From NCBI GenBank assembly GCA_017631955.1, contig JAGBSJ010000034.1:1-64000 (forward strand): a DNA stretch of 64,000 nt, in the 5' to 3' direction. A program made the position numbers and the translations under genes. Shown piece by piece: positions 41,124 through 50,170 of this stretch. Numbering within the stretch: the stretch's first letter is position 1; each line of letters opens with the position of its first letter. The DNA is from Clostridia bacterium (GTDB lineage Bacteria; Bacillota; Clostridia; Oscillospirales; Acutalibacteraceae). The notes below the pieces were generated by a model. It searched no databases, was not told where the DNA came from, and was given only the letters and a program-made list of their open reading frames with translations.

Positions 41124-43508
41124 TTATTTTAATTCTGCAATGGTAACTCCTTCCTCACCTTCACCGAATGTTCCTACACGGAAAGTACGAATGTTAGGAT
41201 GTTTTCGAAGATAAACGTGAATACCTTTTCTGAGAGCACCTGTACCTTTACCGTGAATTATAGTAATCTGGTTAAGGCCTGTGCGAAGAACACCATCAAT
41301 GAATTTATCAAGGTCAAGCATTGCTTCTTCAACAGTTGTACCGCGAAGGTCAATACTTGAGTTTGAAGATGCAGTAGCATTGGAAGAGCCAGTATGAACT
41401 GTTCGCATTCCACCTAATTGCTTTTTAGGTTGTTTTTTTACACCTATAAGTCGCAAATCAGAAATATTTGCTTTCATTTTAATCATACCGGATTGAACTT
41501 GCACAGTGTTTTTCTTCTCGTCAACAGATATAACTTCTGCTTCACTGCCTAAAGTTTTAACAAATACTCTGTCACCTGACTTTAATGGTCTTGGAAGAAC
41601 ATAATCGCCGTCATCGTTTTCAAGCAAGTTCTGTGAGATTTCGTCCATTTTATCAAGTTGACGTCCCATAGCCGCTTTTGCTTTTCGGGCAATTTCCTGA
41701 TGATTTTTCTGTTTTGCAAGTTCTTTTTTTAGTTGTTCGATTTCAAGTAATAGGGAATTACCTGCTCTGCGGGCATTTTCAACTATTCTTTCAGCATCTT
41801 TTTTCGCTTTTTCTATTTCTTTTTCGCTCTGCTCTTTTGCTTTCTGTAATGTTTTTTCTGCATTTTCTTTTTGACGAAGAATGTTCATTTTTTCTTCTTC
41901 GAGTTTTTCTTTGTCGTCCTCAAGTGCTTTTCTTGCAGTTTCAAGAGTATCAACTGCATCTTCAAAGCGGGTATTTTCTTCCGAAATAAGTGCTTTTGCA
42001 AAATCGGTAATATCTTCACTTATACCAAGACGACCTGCAATAGCCAATGCATTTGAACGACCAGGCATACCGATTAAAAGACGATAAGTTGGTCTAAGAG
42101 TTGCAACATCAAACTCGCAACAACCATTTTCAACTCTATCTGTTTTAAGAGCATATTCTTTTAATTCTGAATAATGAGTTGTTGAGCCGATTTTTGCGCC
42201 TTTTTGTCTTAATTTTTCAAGAATTGAAACTGCAAGGGCTGCACCTTCAACAGGGTCTGTACCTGCACCTAATTCATCTATCAACACTAAACTTTCACTA
42301 TCGGCAATTTTAAGAATTTCAACAATTGTTGTCATATGAGATGAAAATGTTGAAAGGGACTGTTCAATGCTTTGTTCGTCGCCAATATCGGCAAGTACAT
42401 TCTTAAAAACTGAAATTCGGCTATTGTCGGTTACAGGAAGCATAAGTCCACACTCTGCCATAAGAGTTAACAGACCGATAGTTTTTATTGATACCGTTTT
42501 ACCACCTGTATTTGCACCAGTAATTACAAGTGAGTCGAAATCAATACCAAGTGAAATATCAACAGGCACAACAGATTTAGGGTCAATAAGTGGGTGTCTT
42601 GCTTTTTTGAGTAAGATTTCACCATCGTTATTAAGGATTGGTCGACTTGCTTTCATTTTATAGGCAAGGTGTGCCTTTGCGAAATGCAAATCCAGCATAG
42701 TAGCACTATCAAAACTGATTTTAATAGTATCTTGAAACTCCCCTGCCATTTGTGACAATTCCGCAAGAATTCTTTCGATTTCGTCTTGTTCACGACTTTC
42801 TAACACTTTGATTTCGTTATTTGCTTCAACTACTGCGGCGGGCTCAATAAAGACAGTTGCACCGCTACCTGATGTGTCGTGAACCATACCCGCAACTTCG
42901 CCACGATTTTCTGATTTTACAGGAACAACGAAACGACCATTTCGCTGAGTAATAATTCCATCACGAAGAATTTTCGAGTAATGTGAAGAATGAATCATAC
43001 TGTCTAACTGTTCACGGATTTTATTTTCATAATGACGCTTTTTACGACGAATTTCTTTAAGTTCAGGTGAAGCGTTATCGCTGATTTCTGTTTCACTGAT
43101 AATTGCGTTTGTGATTTTTTCTTCAAGATATTTATTAGGATAAAGGGAATTGAACAAATCATCTAGTGCAGTTTCCATACCCGCACACTTTTCATGCCAA
43201 GTGCAAATTCCACGAATGATTTTAAGGGTTGTTACAATTTTAAGAAGCTCTCCTGCAGAAAGTGAACCACCCGCATTTGCACGACTTAATGCATTGTTTA
43301 CATTCTGCAATCCGCCAAAGGACGGTGCACCAAATTTGGCAATAAGAATATAAGCCGCCTCGGTTTTATCGAGCAACTCTAACACTTCAAAATAGTCAGT
43401 TTGTGGCTTGATTTCAAGCGCCATTTCTTTTGCCTCTGCAGAAGATGCAGTATCACTGAGCATGTTGAGAATTTTATCAAGTTCAAGTGAAATATAATGT
43501 TTATTCAT
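41124..43508 (-). CDS. mutS2: Endonuclease MutS2
   Basis: A 794-residue MutS2. In Gram-positives the family acts on branched DNA and on collided ribosomes. It has the MutS core/clamp region (about 1-310), ATPase with ITGANTGGKTVSIKT (about 327-341) and DELGAGTDP (about 412), a coiled coil (about 520-640), a KOW-like domain and a C-terminal Smr nuclease domain with SIDLRGTTVEEA and IIHGKGTGALRKG. It lies 3 bases after recO. Confidence 0.96.
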   Translation of the reverse strand: MNKHYISLELDKILNMLSDTASSAEAKEMALEIKPQTDYFEVLELLDKTEAAYILIAKFGAPSFGGLQNVNNALSRANAGGSLSAGELLKIVTTLKIIRGICTWHEKCAGMETALDDLFNSLYPNKYLEEKITNAIISETEISDNASPELKEIRRKKRHYENKIREQLDSMIHSSHYSKILRDGIITQRNGRFVVPVKSENRGEVAGMVHDTSGSGATVFIEPAAVVEANNEIKVLESREQDEIERILAELSQMAGEFQDTIKISFDSATMLDLHFAKAHLAYKMKASRPILNNDGEILLKKARHPLIDPKSVVPVDISLGIDFDSLVITGANTGGKTVSIKTIGLLTLMAECGLMLPVTDNSRISVFKNVLADIGDEQSIEQSLSTFSSHMTTIVEILKIADSESLVLIDELGAGTDPVEGAALAVSILEKLRQKGAKIGSTTHYSELKEYALKTDRVENGCCEFDVATLRPTYRLLIGMPGRSNALAIAGRLGISEDITDFAKALISEENTRFEDAVDTLETARKALEDDKEKLEEEKMNILRQKENAEKTLQKAKEQSEKEIEKAKKDAERIVENARRAGNSLLLEIEQLKKELAKQKNHQEIARKAKAAMGRQLDKMDEISQNLLENDDGDYVLPRPLKSGDRVFVKTLGSEAEVISVDEKKNTVQVQSGMIKMKANISDLRLIGVKKQPKKQLGGMRTVHTGSSNATASSNSSIDLRGTTVEEAMLDLDKFIDGVLRTGLNQITIIHGKGTGALRKGIHVYLRKHPNIRTFRVGTFGEGEEGVTIAELK

Positions 43509-43511
43509 ACT

Positions 43512-44252
43512 TTATACCTTAATTGATTTATAGAATTCCAATGTTTTAAAATTTCTTTGTAGTTTTGATAATAAATATTTTTCTGTTATATATGTTAAAT
43601 CTTCTAATGCATAATCTTCCATTTTGAATGAATAAATTTTTTCAAAATCTGAAAATGCAATATGACGAAGACCTTTAACAAGACCGATTTCAAGTGGAAA
43701 AAGCATATTATTGGGCACACAGTTTTCGCAATACAAAAGTCCGTCTTCAACATCAAAATACATAGTATTTGTTTCGTATTCGCCACATCTGTCACAAGCA
43801 ACAAGATTAGGCATAAATCCCGCAATACACATCAGTCGTAATTCTGTAATTGCTTTAACTTGTTCAACGGGCAACTTACCTTTTGCAAGAAAATGCAGAG
43901 AATTAAGAATTAATCTTAAATATTCTTCTGCGGGCTCTTCTTCCTGTACTAAAGTTATTACAAGTTCCCCGAAATATTGTGCTAACGAAATTTTTGCAAG
44001 GTCATCGCGTAGTTCAAAAAACAACTCTATTGGCTCGGCTTCGTCAATTATGTAACTGTCTTTAGTTTTATACAGAGAAATTTTTGAATAACAGAACATT
44101 CCAGTTGCACTGTTTTTTCGATTTTTGAAAGATTTTGCCCCTCTGACAAATGCTCGTACAAGCCCGTTATGGCGTGTGAGTACCGTAACGAGCTTGTCTT
44201 TTTCACCAATATTCTGTTCCTTGAGTATTATTCCGTCCGTATTCGTCCTCAT
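43512..44252 (-). CDS. recO: DNA repair protein RecO
   Basis: Loads RecA on single-stranded DNA together with RecR. About 246 residues: N-terminal OB fold (TDGIILKEQNIGEKDKLVTV), helical middle, and a zinc-binding region with CDRCG (about 152) and CENC (about 176). The ATG at 44252 has GGAGAA upstream; an earlier in-frame ATG has none. Its first 50 bases overlap the yqzL-like gene in another frame. Confidence 0.95.
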   Translation of the reverse strand: MRTNTDGIILKEQNIGEKDKLVTVLTRHNGLVRAFVRGAKSFKNRKNSATGMFCYSKISLYKTKDSYIIDEAEPIELFFELRDDLAKISLAQYFGELVITLVQEEEPAEEYLRLILNSLHFLAKGKLPVEQVKAITELRLMCIAGFMPNLVACDRCGEYETNTMYFDVEDGLLYCENCVPNNMLFPLEIGLVKGLRHIAFSDFEKIYSFKMEDYALEDLTYITEKYLLSKLQRNFKTLEFYKSIKV

Positions 44253-44370
44253 AGTACAGTTCTCCGTCATATAGAGGTTTCTTTTTGTTGTTGAGAGATT
44301 TCTTATACATTAAGTAATCCTCAACTTTTCCACTTTCAGTAAATCGACTCCAGATTGACATACTGTCCAT
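44203..44370 (-). CDS. yqzL: YqzL-like small protein between era and recO
   Basis: A 55-residue reading frame with AGGTGA correctly spaced before the ATG at 44370. The protein begins MDSMSIWSRFTESGKVEDYL and continues MYKKSL, matching the short YqzL pattern (W-x-x-F-x-x-T/S-G-x-x-x-x-YL-x-YK) known between era and recO in Bacillus and Clostridia. The rest is Tyr/Asp/Glu/Asn-rich (LYYEDEYGRNN). It overlaps the recO start by 50 bases, suggesting coupled translation. Function unknown. Confidence 0.8.
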   Translation of the reverse strand: MDSMSIWSRFTESGKVEDYLMYKKSLNNKKKPLYDGELYYEDEYGRNNTQGTEYW

Positions 44371-44426
44371 TCAAATCACCTGCCACTAATAATTTGGCTT
44401 AAGTGACTTGAAATATGATTGGTAAT

Positions 44427-45320
44427 TTAATCTAATCCGAAATTATGAATAAGACCTTCGCGATTACGCCAACCCTCTTTGACTTTTACCCAGCATTGAA
44501 GATTGATTTTGCAATCGAAAAAGTTTTCCATATCTTGACGAGCATAAGTTGAAATCTTTTTAAGCATAGCCCCGCCTTTACCGATAATAATACCTTTATG
44601 GCTATCGCGCTCACAGAAAATTGTTGCTTCAACGTCCATAATACCATCACTGCGCTCGCGCATTTTTTCAATACTTACTGCAGTACCGTGTGGGATTTCT
44701 TTATCAAGAAGTCTTAACATTTTTTCGCGAATGATTTCCCCCGCAAGAACTCTTTCAGGTTGGTCTGTAAGAGTATCGTCAGGGAAAAAGTGCTCAGATT
44801 CAAAACTCAATTTTTTAAGTTCATCTAAAAGTTCATTTATACCTTTACCTGTTTGTGCAGAAACAGGTACGATTGCATCAAAATCATAATGCTCTGTCAT
44901 TTCTGCAATTCTTAAAGCGAGTTTTTCTTTGTCTTTAACTGTATCAATTTTATTGATTGCAAGAATTGCAGGATTTTTGCCTTTTTTGATTTTTTCGATA
45001 AGTTCAAGTTCTGATTCTTTCAATTCACCTTCCGGCTCTACTACTAAAAGACAAGCGTCAACACCATCAATACTATCGCTTACCGCTTTAACCATTTTTT
45101 CGCCAAGTTTTGTTTTGGGTTTATGAAAACCGGGTGTATCGGTAAACACTAACTGAATATTATCGTCAGTTGTAAGCACGCCCATAATACGAGTACGAGT
45201 TGTTTGTGGTTTTGATGAAACTATTGCAATTTTTGTTCCTAAAAGTTTATTAAGAATTGAAGATTTGCCCACATTGGCTTTACCTACAATTGCTATAAAC
45301 GCTGTTTTGGGTGTGTTCAT
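44427..45320 (-). CDS. era: GTPase Era
   Basis: Binds the 3' end of 16S rRNA in 30S assembly. The 297-residue protein has G1 GKANVGKSS (about 13-21), G3 DTPGF (about 60), G4 NKID (about 121), and a C-terminal KH domain with GIIIGKGGAMLKKI (about 238-251). It follows dgkA without a gap, in the conserved dgkA-era-recO order. Confidence 0.97.
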   Translation of the reverse strand: MNTPKTAFIAIVGKANVGKSSILNKLLGTKIAIVSSKPQTTRTRIMGVLTTDDNIQLVFTDTPGFHKPKTKLGEKMVKAVSDSIDGVDACLLVVEPEGELKESELELIEKIKKGKNPAILAINKIDTVKDKEKLALRIAEMTEHYDFDAIVPVSAQTGKGINELLDELKKLSFESEHFFPDDTLTDQPERVLAGEIIREKMLRLLDKEIPHGTAVSIEKMRERSDGIMDVEATIFCERDSHKGIIIGKGGAMLKKISTYARQDMENFFDCKINLQCWVKVKEGWRNREGLIHNFGLD

Positions 45321-45791
45321 TTATTTCTTTTTCCTTCCAAATCCAAAAAATATAAAAATACTGAAAACTACTACTGATAATACAAAAAGCACTATTGCTA
45401 TTGGGTTTTCAACGAAATAAGTGAAAAGCAAACTGAATGCTTTTGGTTGATACATTATTGCTATACCACAAAGCACTGCGAATATTGTAAACACAAGTAC
45501 TGCACCCGCCGCACAATCTTTTGCGATTTTACCAAGTTTGGTATATTCTTCCCCTTGCGAGTCAACTGCCGCTTCAATTGCGGTATTAATAAGTTCTGCA
45601 CCTATTACGAGCCCACAAGCAATAAATAAAATTGCAAGTTCTGTTCTTGTGATTTCAAAGAAATCAAAGGCGAAGAGAAAGAAGTACATATAAATCATAC
45701 ATACTATATGTATTCGCATATTACGTTCTTTTTTGATTGCCGTTAAAATGCCTTGAAATGCATAGCCGAAACTATAAACTAGTTCTTTCAT
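45321..45791 (-). CDS. dgkA: Undecaprenol/diacylglycerol kinase
   Basis: Integral membrane lipid kinase; in Gram-positives DgkA phosphorylates undecaprenol to recycle the cell wall carrier. The 156-residue protein has the motifs KKERNMRIH (about 20-28) and GAELINTAIEAAVD (about 64-77) of the active site. Three helices form the usual core, and an additional hydrophobic C-terminal helix (about 128-150) ending GFGRKKK makes it longer than most relatives. Confidence 0.93.
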   Translation of the reverse strand: MKELVYSFGYAFQGILTAIKKERNMRIHIVCMIYMYFFLFAFDFFEITRTELAILFIACGLVIGAELINTAIEAAVDSQGEEYTKLGKIAKDCAAGAVLVFTIFAVLCGIAIMYQPKAFSLLFTYFVENPIAIVLFVLSVVVFSIFIFFGFGRKKK

Positions 45792-45793
45792 AA

Positions 45794-46300
45794 TTATTCA
45801 CCATCAAAGTAATAGCTACCGTTTCGTTTAAGTCCTATACGAGTCAAAACTGCTTCTTCTTTTTCTCGCATTTTCACCATTTCAAGTCCGCCATCTTCAT
45901 GGTCGTAACCAAGAAGATGAAGAAGTGAATGTACTGTTAAAAATCCGATTTCGCGTTGTAATGTATGACCGTATTTTTCTGCCTGGTCATAAGCGTGTTC
46001 GATTGAAATAATAATATCACCGAGTACTTTTGCACCTGTGTCATGATTTACAGGAAACTCGCCGTTTTCACCCATAGGGAATGAAAGTACATCTGTGCTT
46101 TTATCAATATTTCTGTGTTTTTTATTAAGGTCATGAATTGTTTCGTCATCAACAAATGTTACGCTGATTTCTGCTGAATCATTAAATCCTTCGTTGATTA
46201 ATACCGCTTTACAACAACGACGTACAAGCATTCTAACGCCGGTTGGGATTTTCATTACATTCTGTTGATTATCAATGATTACTCGCATTTTCTCGTTCAT
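45794..46300 (-). CDS. ybeY: Endoribonuclease YbeY
   Basis: Zinc-dependent RNase for 16S rRNA 3'-end maturation and ribosome quality control. 168 residues with the metal motif HSLLHLLGYDHE (about 131-142, HxxxHxxGyxH type). It overlaps the phoH stop by four bases (ATGA). Confidence 0.96.
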   Translation of the reverse strand: MNEKMRVIIDNQQNVMKIPTGVRMLVRRCCKAVLINEGFNDSAEISVTFVDDETIHDLNKKHRNIDKSTDVLSFPMGENGEFPVNHDTGAKVLGDIIISIEHAYDQAEKYGHTLQREIGFLTVHSLLHLLGYDHEDGGLEMVKMREKEEAVLTRIGLKRNGSYYFDGE

Positions 46301-47259
46301 TTCTTTTGCCTCATTTCCTGCTTTTCATACGCCTTGATAATATCCTGAACAAGACGGTGTCTTACCACATCTTTTTCTGTAAATACATTTATTGCAATAT
46401 CATCAATCCCCTTAAGGATTTTCATTGCTTCAACAAGTCCTGATTTTTTACCGTCAGGCAAGTCAATCTGAGTTATATCACCTGTTACAACGATTTTAGA
46501 ATTAAATCCAAGACGAGTCAAAAACATTTTCATTTGTTCACGAGTTGTATTCTGTGCTTCGTCAAGAATTATAAAACTATCATCAAGAGTTCGACCACGC
46601 ATATATGCAAGAGGTGCTACTTCAATACTGCCCCGCTCCTGATAACGCTGAAAACTTTCTGCTCCAAGCATATCAAAAAGTGCATCATATAAAGGTCTAA
46701 GATATGGGTCAACTTTTTGTTGCAAATCGCCCGGTAAGAAGCCAAGCTTTTCACCTGCTTCAACTGCGGGACGAGTTAAAATAATTCTATTGATTTCTTT
46801 TGCACGGAAAGCATTAACCGCCATAGCAACCGCAAGGTAAGTTTTACCTGTACCCGCTGGACCTGCACCAAGAGTGATTGTATTATTCTTTATACATTCA
46901 AGGTATTTTTTCTGACCAAGTGTTTTGGGTTTAATGGGTTTGCCCTTTGCAGTAATGCAAACACAATCCCCTGTCATTTCACAAAGCTTGTCCTCATTCC
47001 CCTCGTTTACAAGGGAAAGTACATAGCGTACATTTTGTTCCGACAATGCCTCGCCACGATTTATAAGTGTGAGAAGTCCGTTAATTGCTCTTACAGCTTT
47101 TGATACATTCTCAGCATCGCCATTTACTTTGATTTCTGAACCACGACTAATAACTTTGACATTATAATTAGATTCAATAAGTCGAATATTTTCATCGAAA
47201 CTGCCGAAAAGACTTACTGTTTGTTCCATTCTGTCAACATTTATTACTTGTTCAAACAC
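46297..47259 (-). CDS. phoH: PhoH-family ATPase (YbeZ/PhoL)
   Basis: RNA-linked NTPase that partners YbeY. About 320 residues: a short KH-like N-terminal part (VSLFGSFDENIRLIESNYNV) and the P-loop domain with GPAGTGKTYLAVAMA (about 133-147) and DEAQN (about 235). The GTG at 47259 with AGGTG six bases upstream is the likely start; a GTG three codons earlier is possible. It sits between yqfD and ybeY as in Bacillus. Confidence 0.95.
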   Translation of the reverse strand: MFEQVINVDRMEQTVSLFGSFDENIRLIESNYNVKVISRGSEIKVNGDAENVSKAVRAINGLLTLINRGEALSEQNVRYVLSLVNEGNEDKLCEMTGDCVCITAKGKPIKPKTLGQKKYLECIKNNTITLGAGPAGTGKTYLAVAMAVNAFRAKEINRIILTRPAVEAGEKLGFLPGDLQQKVDPYLRPLYDALFDMLGAESFQRYQERGSIEVAPLAYMRGRTLDDSFIILDEAQNTTREQMKMFLTRLGFNSKIVVTGDITQIDLPDGKKSGLVEAMKILKGIDDIAINVFTEKDVVRHRLVQDIIKAYEKQEMRQKK

Positions 47260-47315
47260 CTTTTTCACCTACTTAGTACAAAAAGAGATATATTTATTGT
47301 ATTTTAACACATTTT

Positions 47316-48494
47316 TCATTGGATGTCATCAGTTTTTTCTACATAAATTTCCTGTAAAACGCCAATTTCTTGCTCACATTGTGCAGAAAAACTGTATTGC
47401 ATTTCATTTTGATTTTCAACCTTTTTCACAGAAGAATTTCTTACTTCGCTATATTCAAGAATTTCACGGACATATAAAGCATTGCTGAACAGAGCAATTT
47501 TTTCTTCTGTTGTTACATCAACAACTGTTTTTTCCTCTGAAAAATCTGCCGAATACTGTGTTATTATTCCCAAAGGTAAGAGATTTTTTTCACTCTGGGC
47601 AAAAGATTTGTGCTCGGTAAAAAATTCTGATTCGCCCATAAATCCTAATGGAATTTTAATTCCAAAAAAGAATATTACTTTGCGGATTTTTTCATTATTG
47701 ATTTTGTAAAGTGAAATATCACTACTACTGAAATTCTTTTGTTTTTTAACGAGGGCTTTAACATAACCATCTGCATGGATTGTTTTTTCGCCACCGTCTT
47801 TATGAGTTATAACTCCGCTTATGAGCAAATCTCCTTTTGTTACTGCGGAGCCGGGTTTAATTTCTTCATTACCGTAAAGCACATCGACACTGAGTATTAC
47901 ACCGTCTTCACCCGCCACCACGTTTGTGGGTTTTGATGCATCATAAATTTCGGGTGCATCAGTTTTTTCGCGAACCTCAATCACTATAACTGAGCCCTTT
48001 ATATTGACACTCGCCCACGAGAGTTTTTCAATATCACTCATAACAAGCGTTGCCGCTTCGTCATTATCTATTGACGAAACAGGCACACCTACTTTTACTC
48101 CGTATTTTTCGAATGCAGACAGTAATAAATCGTCATCTAGAGTAGTGTTGCCTACAACAGATACACTCCACACAAACTGAGATAAAATAGCGATAATAAC
48201 AGATAAAATTATTACTCCTATAAGAATTCCAACGCGGGATTTGTGTTTTTTTAAGAAATATTTTAATCCAATTTTATCAGTTGAAATCACTCGCATTCCC
48301 GATTTTCTTGCTACGGGACGAATGGAGAGATAGCCCCCTACAGTTGTGCTTGCGGTTATATTGCCATTTATGTGTTTAACATTCCATAATGGTATTCCTT
48401 CTTTTGTGCAGAGATTTATAAATCGGTCGGCAAATCCCCCAAACGCTCTGAAATTTATGTAGCCGAATAAATACCTTAAAAACTGAATAATCAT
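47316..48494 (-). CDS. yqfD: Sporulation protein YqfD
   Basis: A 392-residue membrane protein of the YqfD family, needed for sporulation in Bacillus subtilis, where it is made in the mother cell. N-terminal YLFGYINFRAFGGFADRFINL (split around 8-28) is the family mark; one membrane helix (about 89-112) is followed by a large extracytoplasmic part. Coupled to yqfC (9 bases apart) and upstream of phoH. Its presence supports an endospore-forming ancestry. Confidence 0.93.
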   Translation of the reverse strand: MIIQFLRYLFGYINFRAFGGFADRFINLCTKEGIPLWNVKHINGNITASTTVGGYLSIRPVARKSGMRVISTDKIGLKYFLKKHKSRVGILIGVIILSVIIAILSQFVWSVSVVGNTTLDDDLLLSAFEKYGVKVGVPVSSIDNDEAATLVMSDIEKLSWASVNIKGSVIVIEVREKTDAPEIYDASKPTNVVAGEDGVILSVDVLYGNEEIKPGSAVTKGDLLISGVITHKDGGEKTIHADGYVKALVKKQKNFSSSDISLYKINNEKIRKVIFFFGIKIPLGFMGESEFFTEHKSFAQSEKNLLPLGIITQYSADFSEEKTVVDVTTEEKIALFSNALYVREILEYSEVRNSSVKKVENQNEMQYSFSAQCEQEIGVLQEIYVEKTDDIQ

Positions 48495-48503
48495 ATTTAC
48501 CCC

Positions 48504-48761
48504 TTATGAAACAAAACTTATTTCTGCAAATCTGCCACGAATTATTGCGACACCACTATCGAATGACTCTATAACCATATCAGTACCCACAAGACACAAA
48601 GCAAGGTCACCTATATTGAGTTTTATAGTATTTTCGTCGTATTCAATTACACCTATGCAACCGTCTATGATAATCTCACGATTACCAAGCATTTCGATTT
48701 TTGCCTCATTAAGATATAGTTCGGGAATCTGCAACTTTCGTTCTTTTTTCTTTCGTGCCAT
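48504..48761 (-). CDS. yqfC: Sporulation protein YqfC
   Basis: An 85-residue protein of the YqfC/YabP-like fold, beta-rich (REIIIDGCIGVIEYDENTIKLN, split around 29-50). In Bacillus it belongs to the sigma-E mother-cell regulon with yqfD. The ATG at 48761 has GAGGTG upstream. It is divergent from ylbJ, another sporulation gene, across a nearly palindromic promoter region. Confidence 0.92.
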   Translation of the reverse strand: MARKKKERKLQIPELYLNEAKIEMLGNREIIIDGCIGVIEYDENTIKLNIGDLALCLVGTDMVIESFDSGVAIIRGRFAEISFVS

Positions 48762-48784
48762 TGAAACACACCTCACTCATATAG

Positions 48785-48822
48785 ATTTATATGAAATTAA
48801 ATCATTATTAAGTCATAAAAAT
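48785..48822. promoter_or_regulatory. Divergent, sigma-E-like promoter region for yqfC and ylbJ
   Basis: An imperfect 38-bp palindrome. Each strand presents ATGA-type bases, about 16 bases, then CATA[A/T]AAAT (plus -10-like at 48814-48822, minus -10-like at 48785-48793). CATA-type -10 elements are typical of sigma-E genes. The TATAAT at 48825-48830 lies too close to the ylbJ ribosome site for a vegetative promoter. Confidence 0.4.
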
Positions 48823-48844
48823 AATATAATTTATGGGTGAGATT

Positions 48845-49894
48845 ATGGTGGTTGTGAAACTCAGAAAGAGTTTTTTTCAAATTCTTTTAATTATATTAAG
48901 TTTGTTTTTTATGTTCAAAATGCCAAATGCGGTAACTGTTGGTGTAACAAAGGGATTGCAGATTTGTTTTTCTGTAATTCTGCCGTCGCTTTTTCCATTT
49001 ATGGTACTTTCAACATACATAATAAAATCAAATATCTTCTCATTTGCTTATAAATTCATATCGCCTGTATCGCGGATTTTATTTAGACAACCCGCAAGCA
49101 CAATTCCTGTCATTATTATGTCTTTGATTGGTGGATTCCCTGTAGGTATTAAAATGGTAGGCAACTTATTACGCAATGGTGCTATAACAGAAAATCAGGC
49201 ACAACGGCTTTGTTTTTTCTGTATGAATGGTGGGCCCGCATTCATAATTACCGCAGTTGGAGTGAATATGCTTGGCAGCACGAAGGCGGGAGTAATTATG
49301 TTTGTTTCACTTTGTATTTCGTCTTTGATTATGGGGTTTTTCACTCGTTTTTTAGGCGATAAAAGCGAGTTGAAAACACAAGTTGAAACACAATCAACTA
49401 TGTCTTCTGTGTCATCTGCGGTATCTGACGCGTTGCAGTCTGTACTCGGCGTTTGTGCATGGGTAGTAATTTTCAGTGCCATAACAAACTGTCTTGAAAT
49501 GTGTATAGAAAATAAAGGTATATTTATAACAGTTTCTTCAATTCTTGAGGTTACTAACGGATGCGTTATGCTTGCGGGTAAAATGCCTATACCAGTTATT
49601 ACTGCAATTATTGGTTTTGGTGGAATTTGCGTGCATTGTCAGGTGCTTTCTGAATTGAAAGAATGTAAGGTCAAATATTCACACTTTTTCGTTTGCAGAG
49701 TGCTTAACGGTGCAATTGCTTCTTTTATATCTTATTTACTGTTACTGGCTTTTCCTGTTGAGATTGATGTTTTTGCGTCGGCACAGAATATGACGGTTAC
49801 GGCTTTTTCTGTTTCATTACCCGCATTTTGCACTTTTGCAATTATGTGTATAATTATGATTTTTGATATTGATAGGAAGAAAAAAATATGGTAA
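48845..49894 (+). CDS. ylbJ: Sporulation integral membrane protein YlbJ (SpoVV)
   Basis: Polytopic membrane protein of about 349 residues with nucleoside-recognition-like halves. In Bacillus YlbJ/SpoVV carries dipicolinic acid across the outer forespore membrane. Motifs include SVILPSLFPFMVLSTYI (about 41-57), GGFPVGIKMVGNLLRNG and CFFCMNGGPAFIITAVG. GGTGAGATT precedes the ATG at 48845, so the ATG four codons earlier is not used. It is divergent from yqfC. Confidence 0.92.
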   Translation: MVVVKLRKSFFQILLIILSLFFMFKMPNAVTVGVTKGLQICFSVILPSLFPFMVLSTYIIKSNIFSFAYKFISPVSRILFRQPASTIPVIIMSLIGGFPVGIKMVGNLLRNGAITENQAQRLCFFCMNGGPAFIITAVGVNMLGSTKAGVIMFVSLCISSLIMGFFTRFLGDKSELKTQVETQSTMSSVSSAVSDALQSVLGVCAWVVIFSAITNCLEMCIENKGIFITVSSILEVTNGCVMLAGKMPIPVITAIIGFGGICVHCQVLSELKECKVKYSHFFVCRVLNGAIASFISYLLLLAFPVEIDVFASAQNMTVTAFSVSLPAFCTFAIMCIIMIFDIDRKKKIW

Positions 49895-49914
49895 AATGTA
49901 TGCGGTGATTGAAA

Positions 49915-50130
49915 ATGAAAAAGTTGCTTAACAAAAAAGAAATCTCCCCATCTTGCTCATATTGTGCACATGGTAAACTTTCTCCTGACGGAGAAACTGT
50001 GCTTTGCAAGAAAAAGGGAGTTGTTGAAAAGGATTTTGCTTGTAGAAAATTCCAGTATGATGTCTTAAAAAGACAACCAAAAAGACCTATTGAATTAGAA
50101 AGTTATAACCCTGAAGATTTTAAGTTATAA
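49915..50130 (+). CDS. Small four-cysteine protein, unknown
   Basis: A 71-residue basic protein with CSYCAHG (about 14-20), a third cysteine in LCKKKG (about 31) and a fourth in FACRKFQYD (about 42), which suggests a small zinc site. The C-terminus ends in YNPEDFKL. GGTGAT precedes the ATG and it lies 20 bases after ylbJ, so it is probably cotranscribed; a terminator follows. I do not assign a function. Confidence 0.8.
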   Translation: MKKLLNKKEISPSCSYCAHGKLSPDGETVLCKKKGVVEKDFACRKFQYDVLKRQPKRPIELESYNPEDFKL

Positions 50131-50140
50131 TATATGAAAT

Positions 50141-50161
50141 CCCCGTACAGATTGTACGGGG
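50141..50161 (+). terminator. Terminator after ylbJ unit
   Basis: Perfect 9-bp stem CCCCGTACA (50141-50149) with TGTACGGGG (50153-50161), then GTTAGTTTTTT on the plus strand. It may also help the opposing gene ending at 50171. Confidence 0.88.
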
Positions 50162-50170
50162 GTTAGTTTT

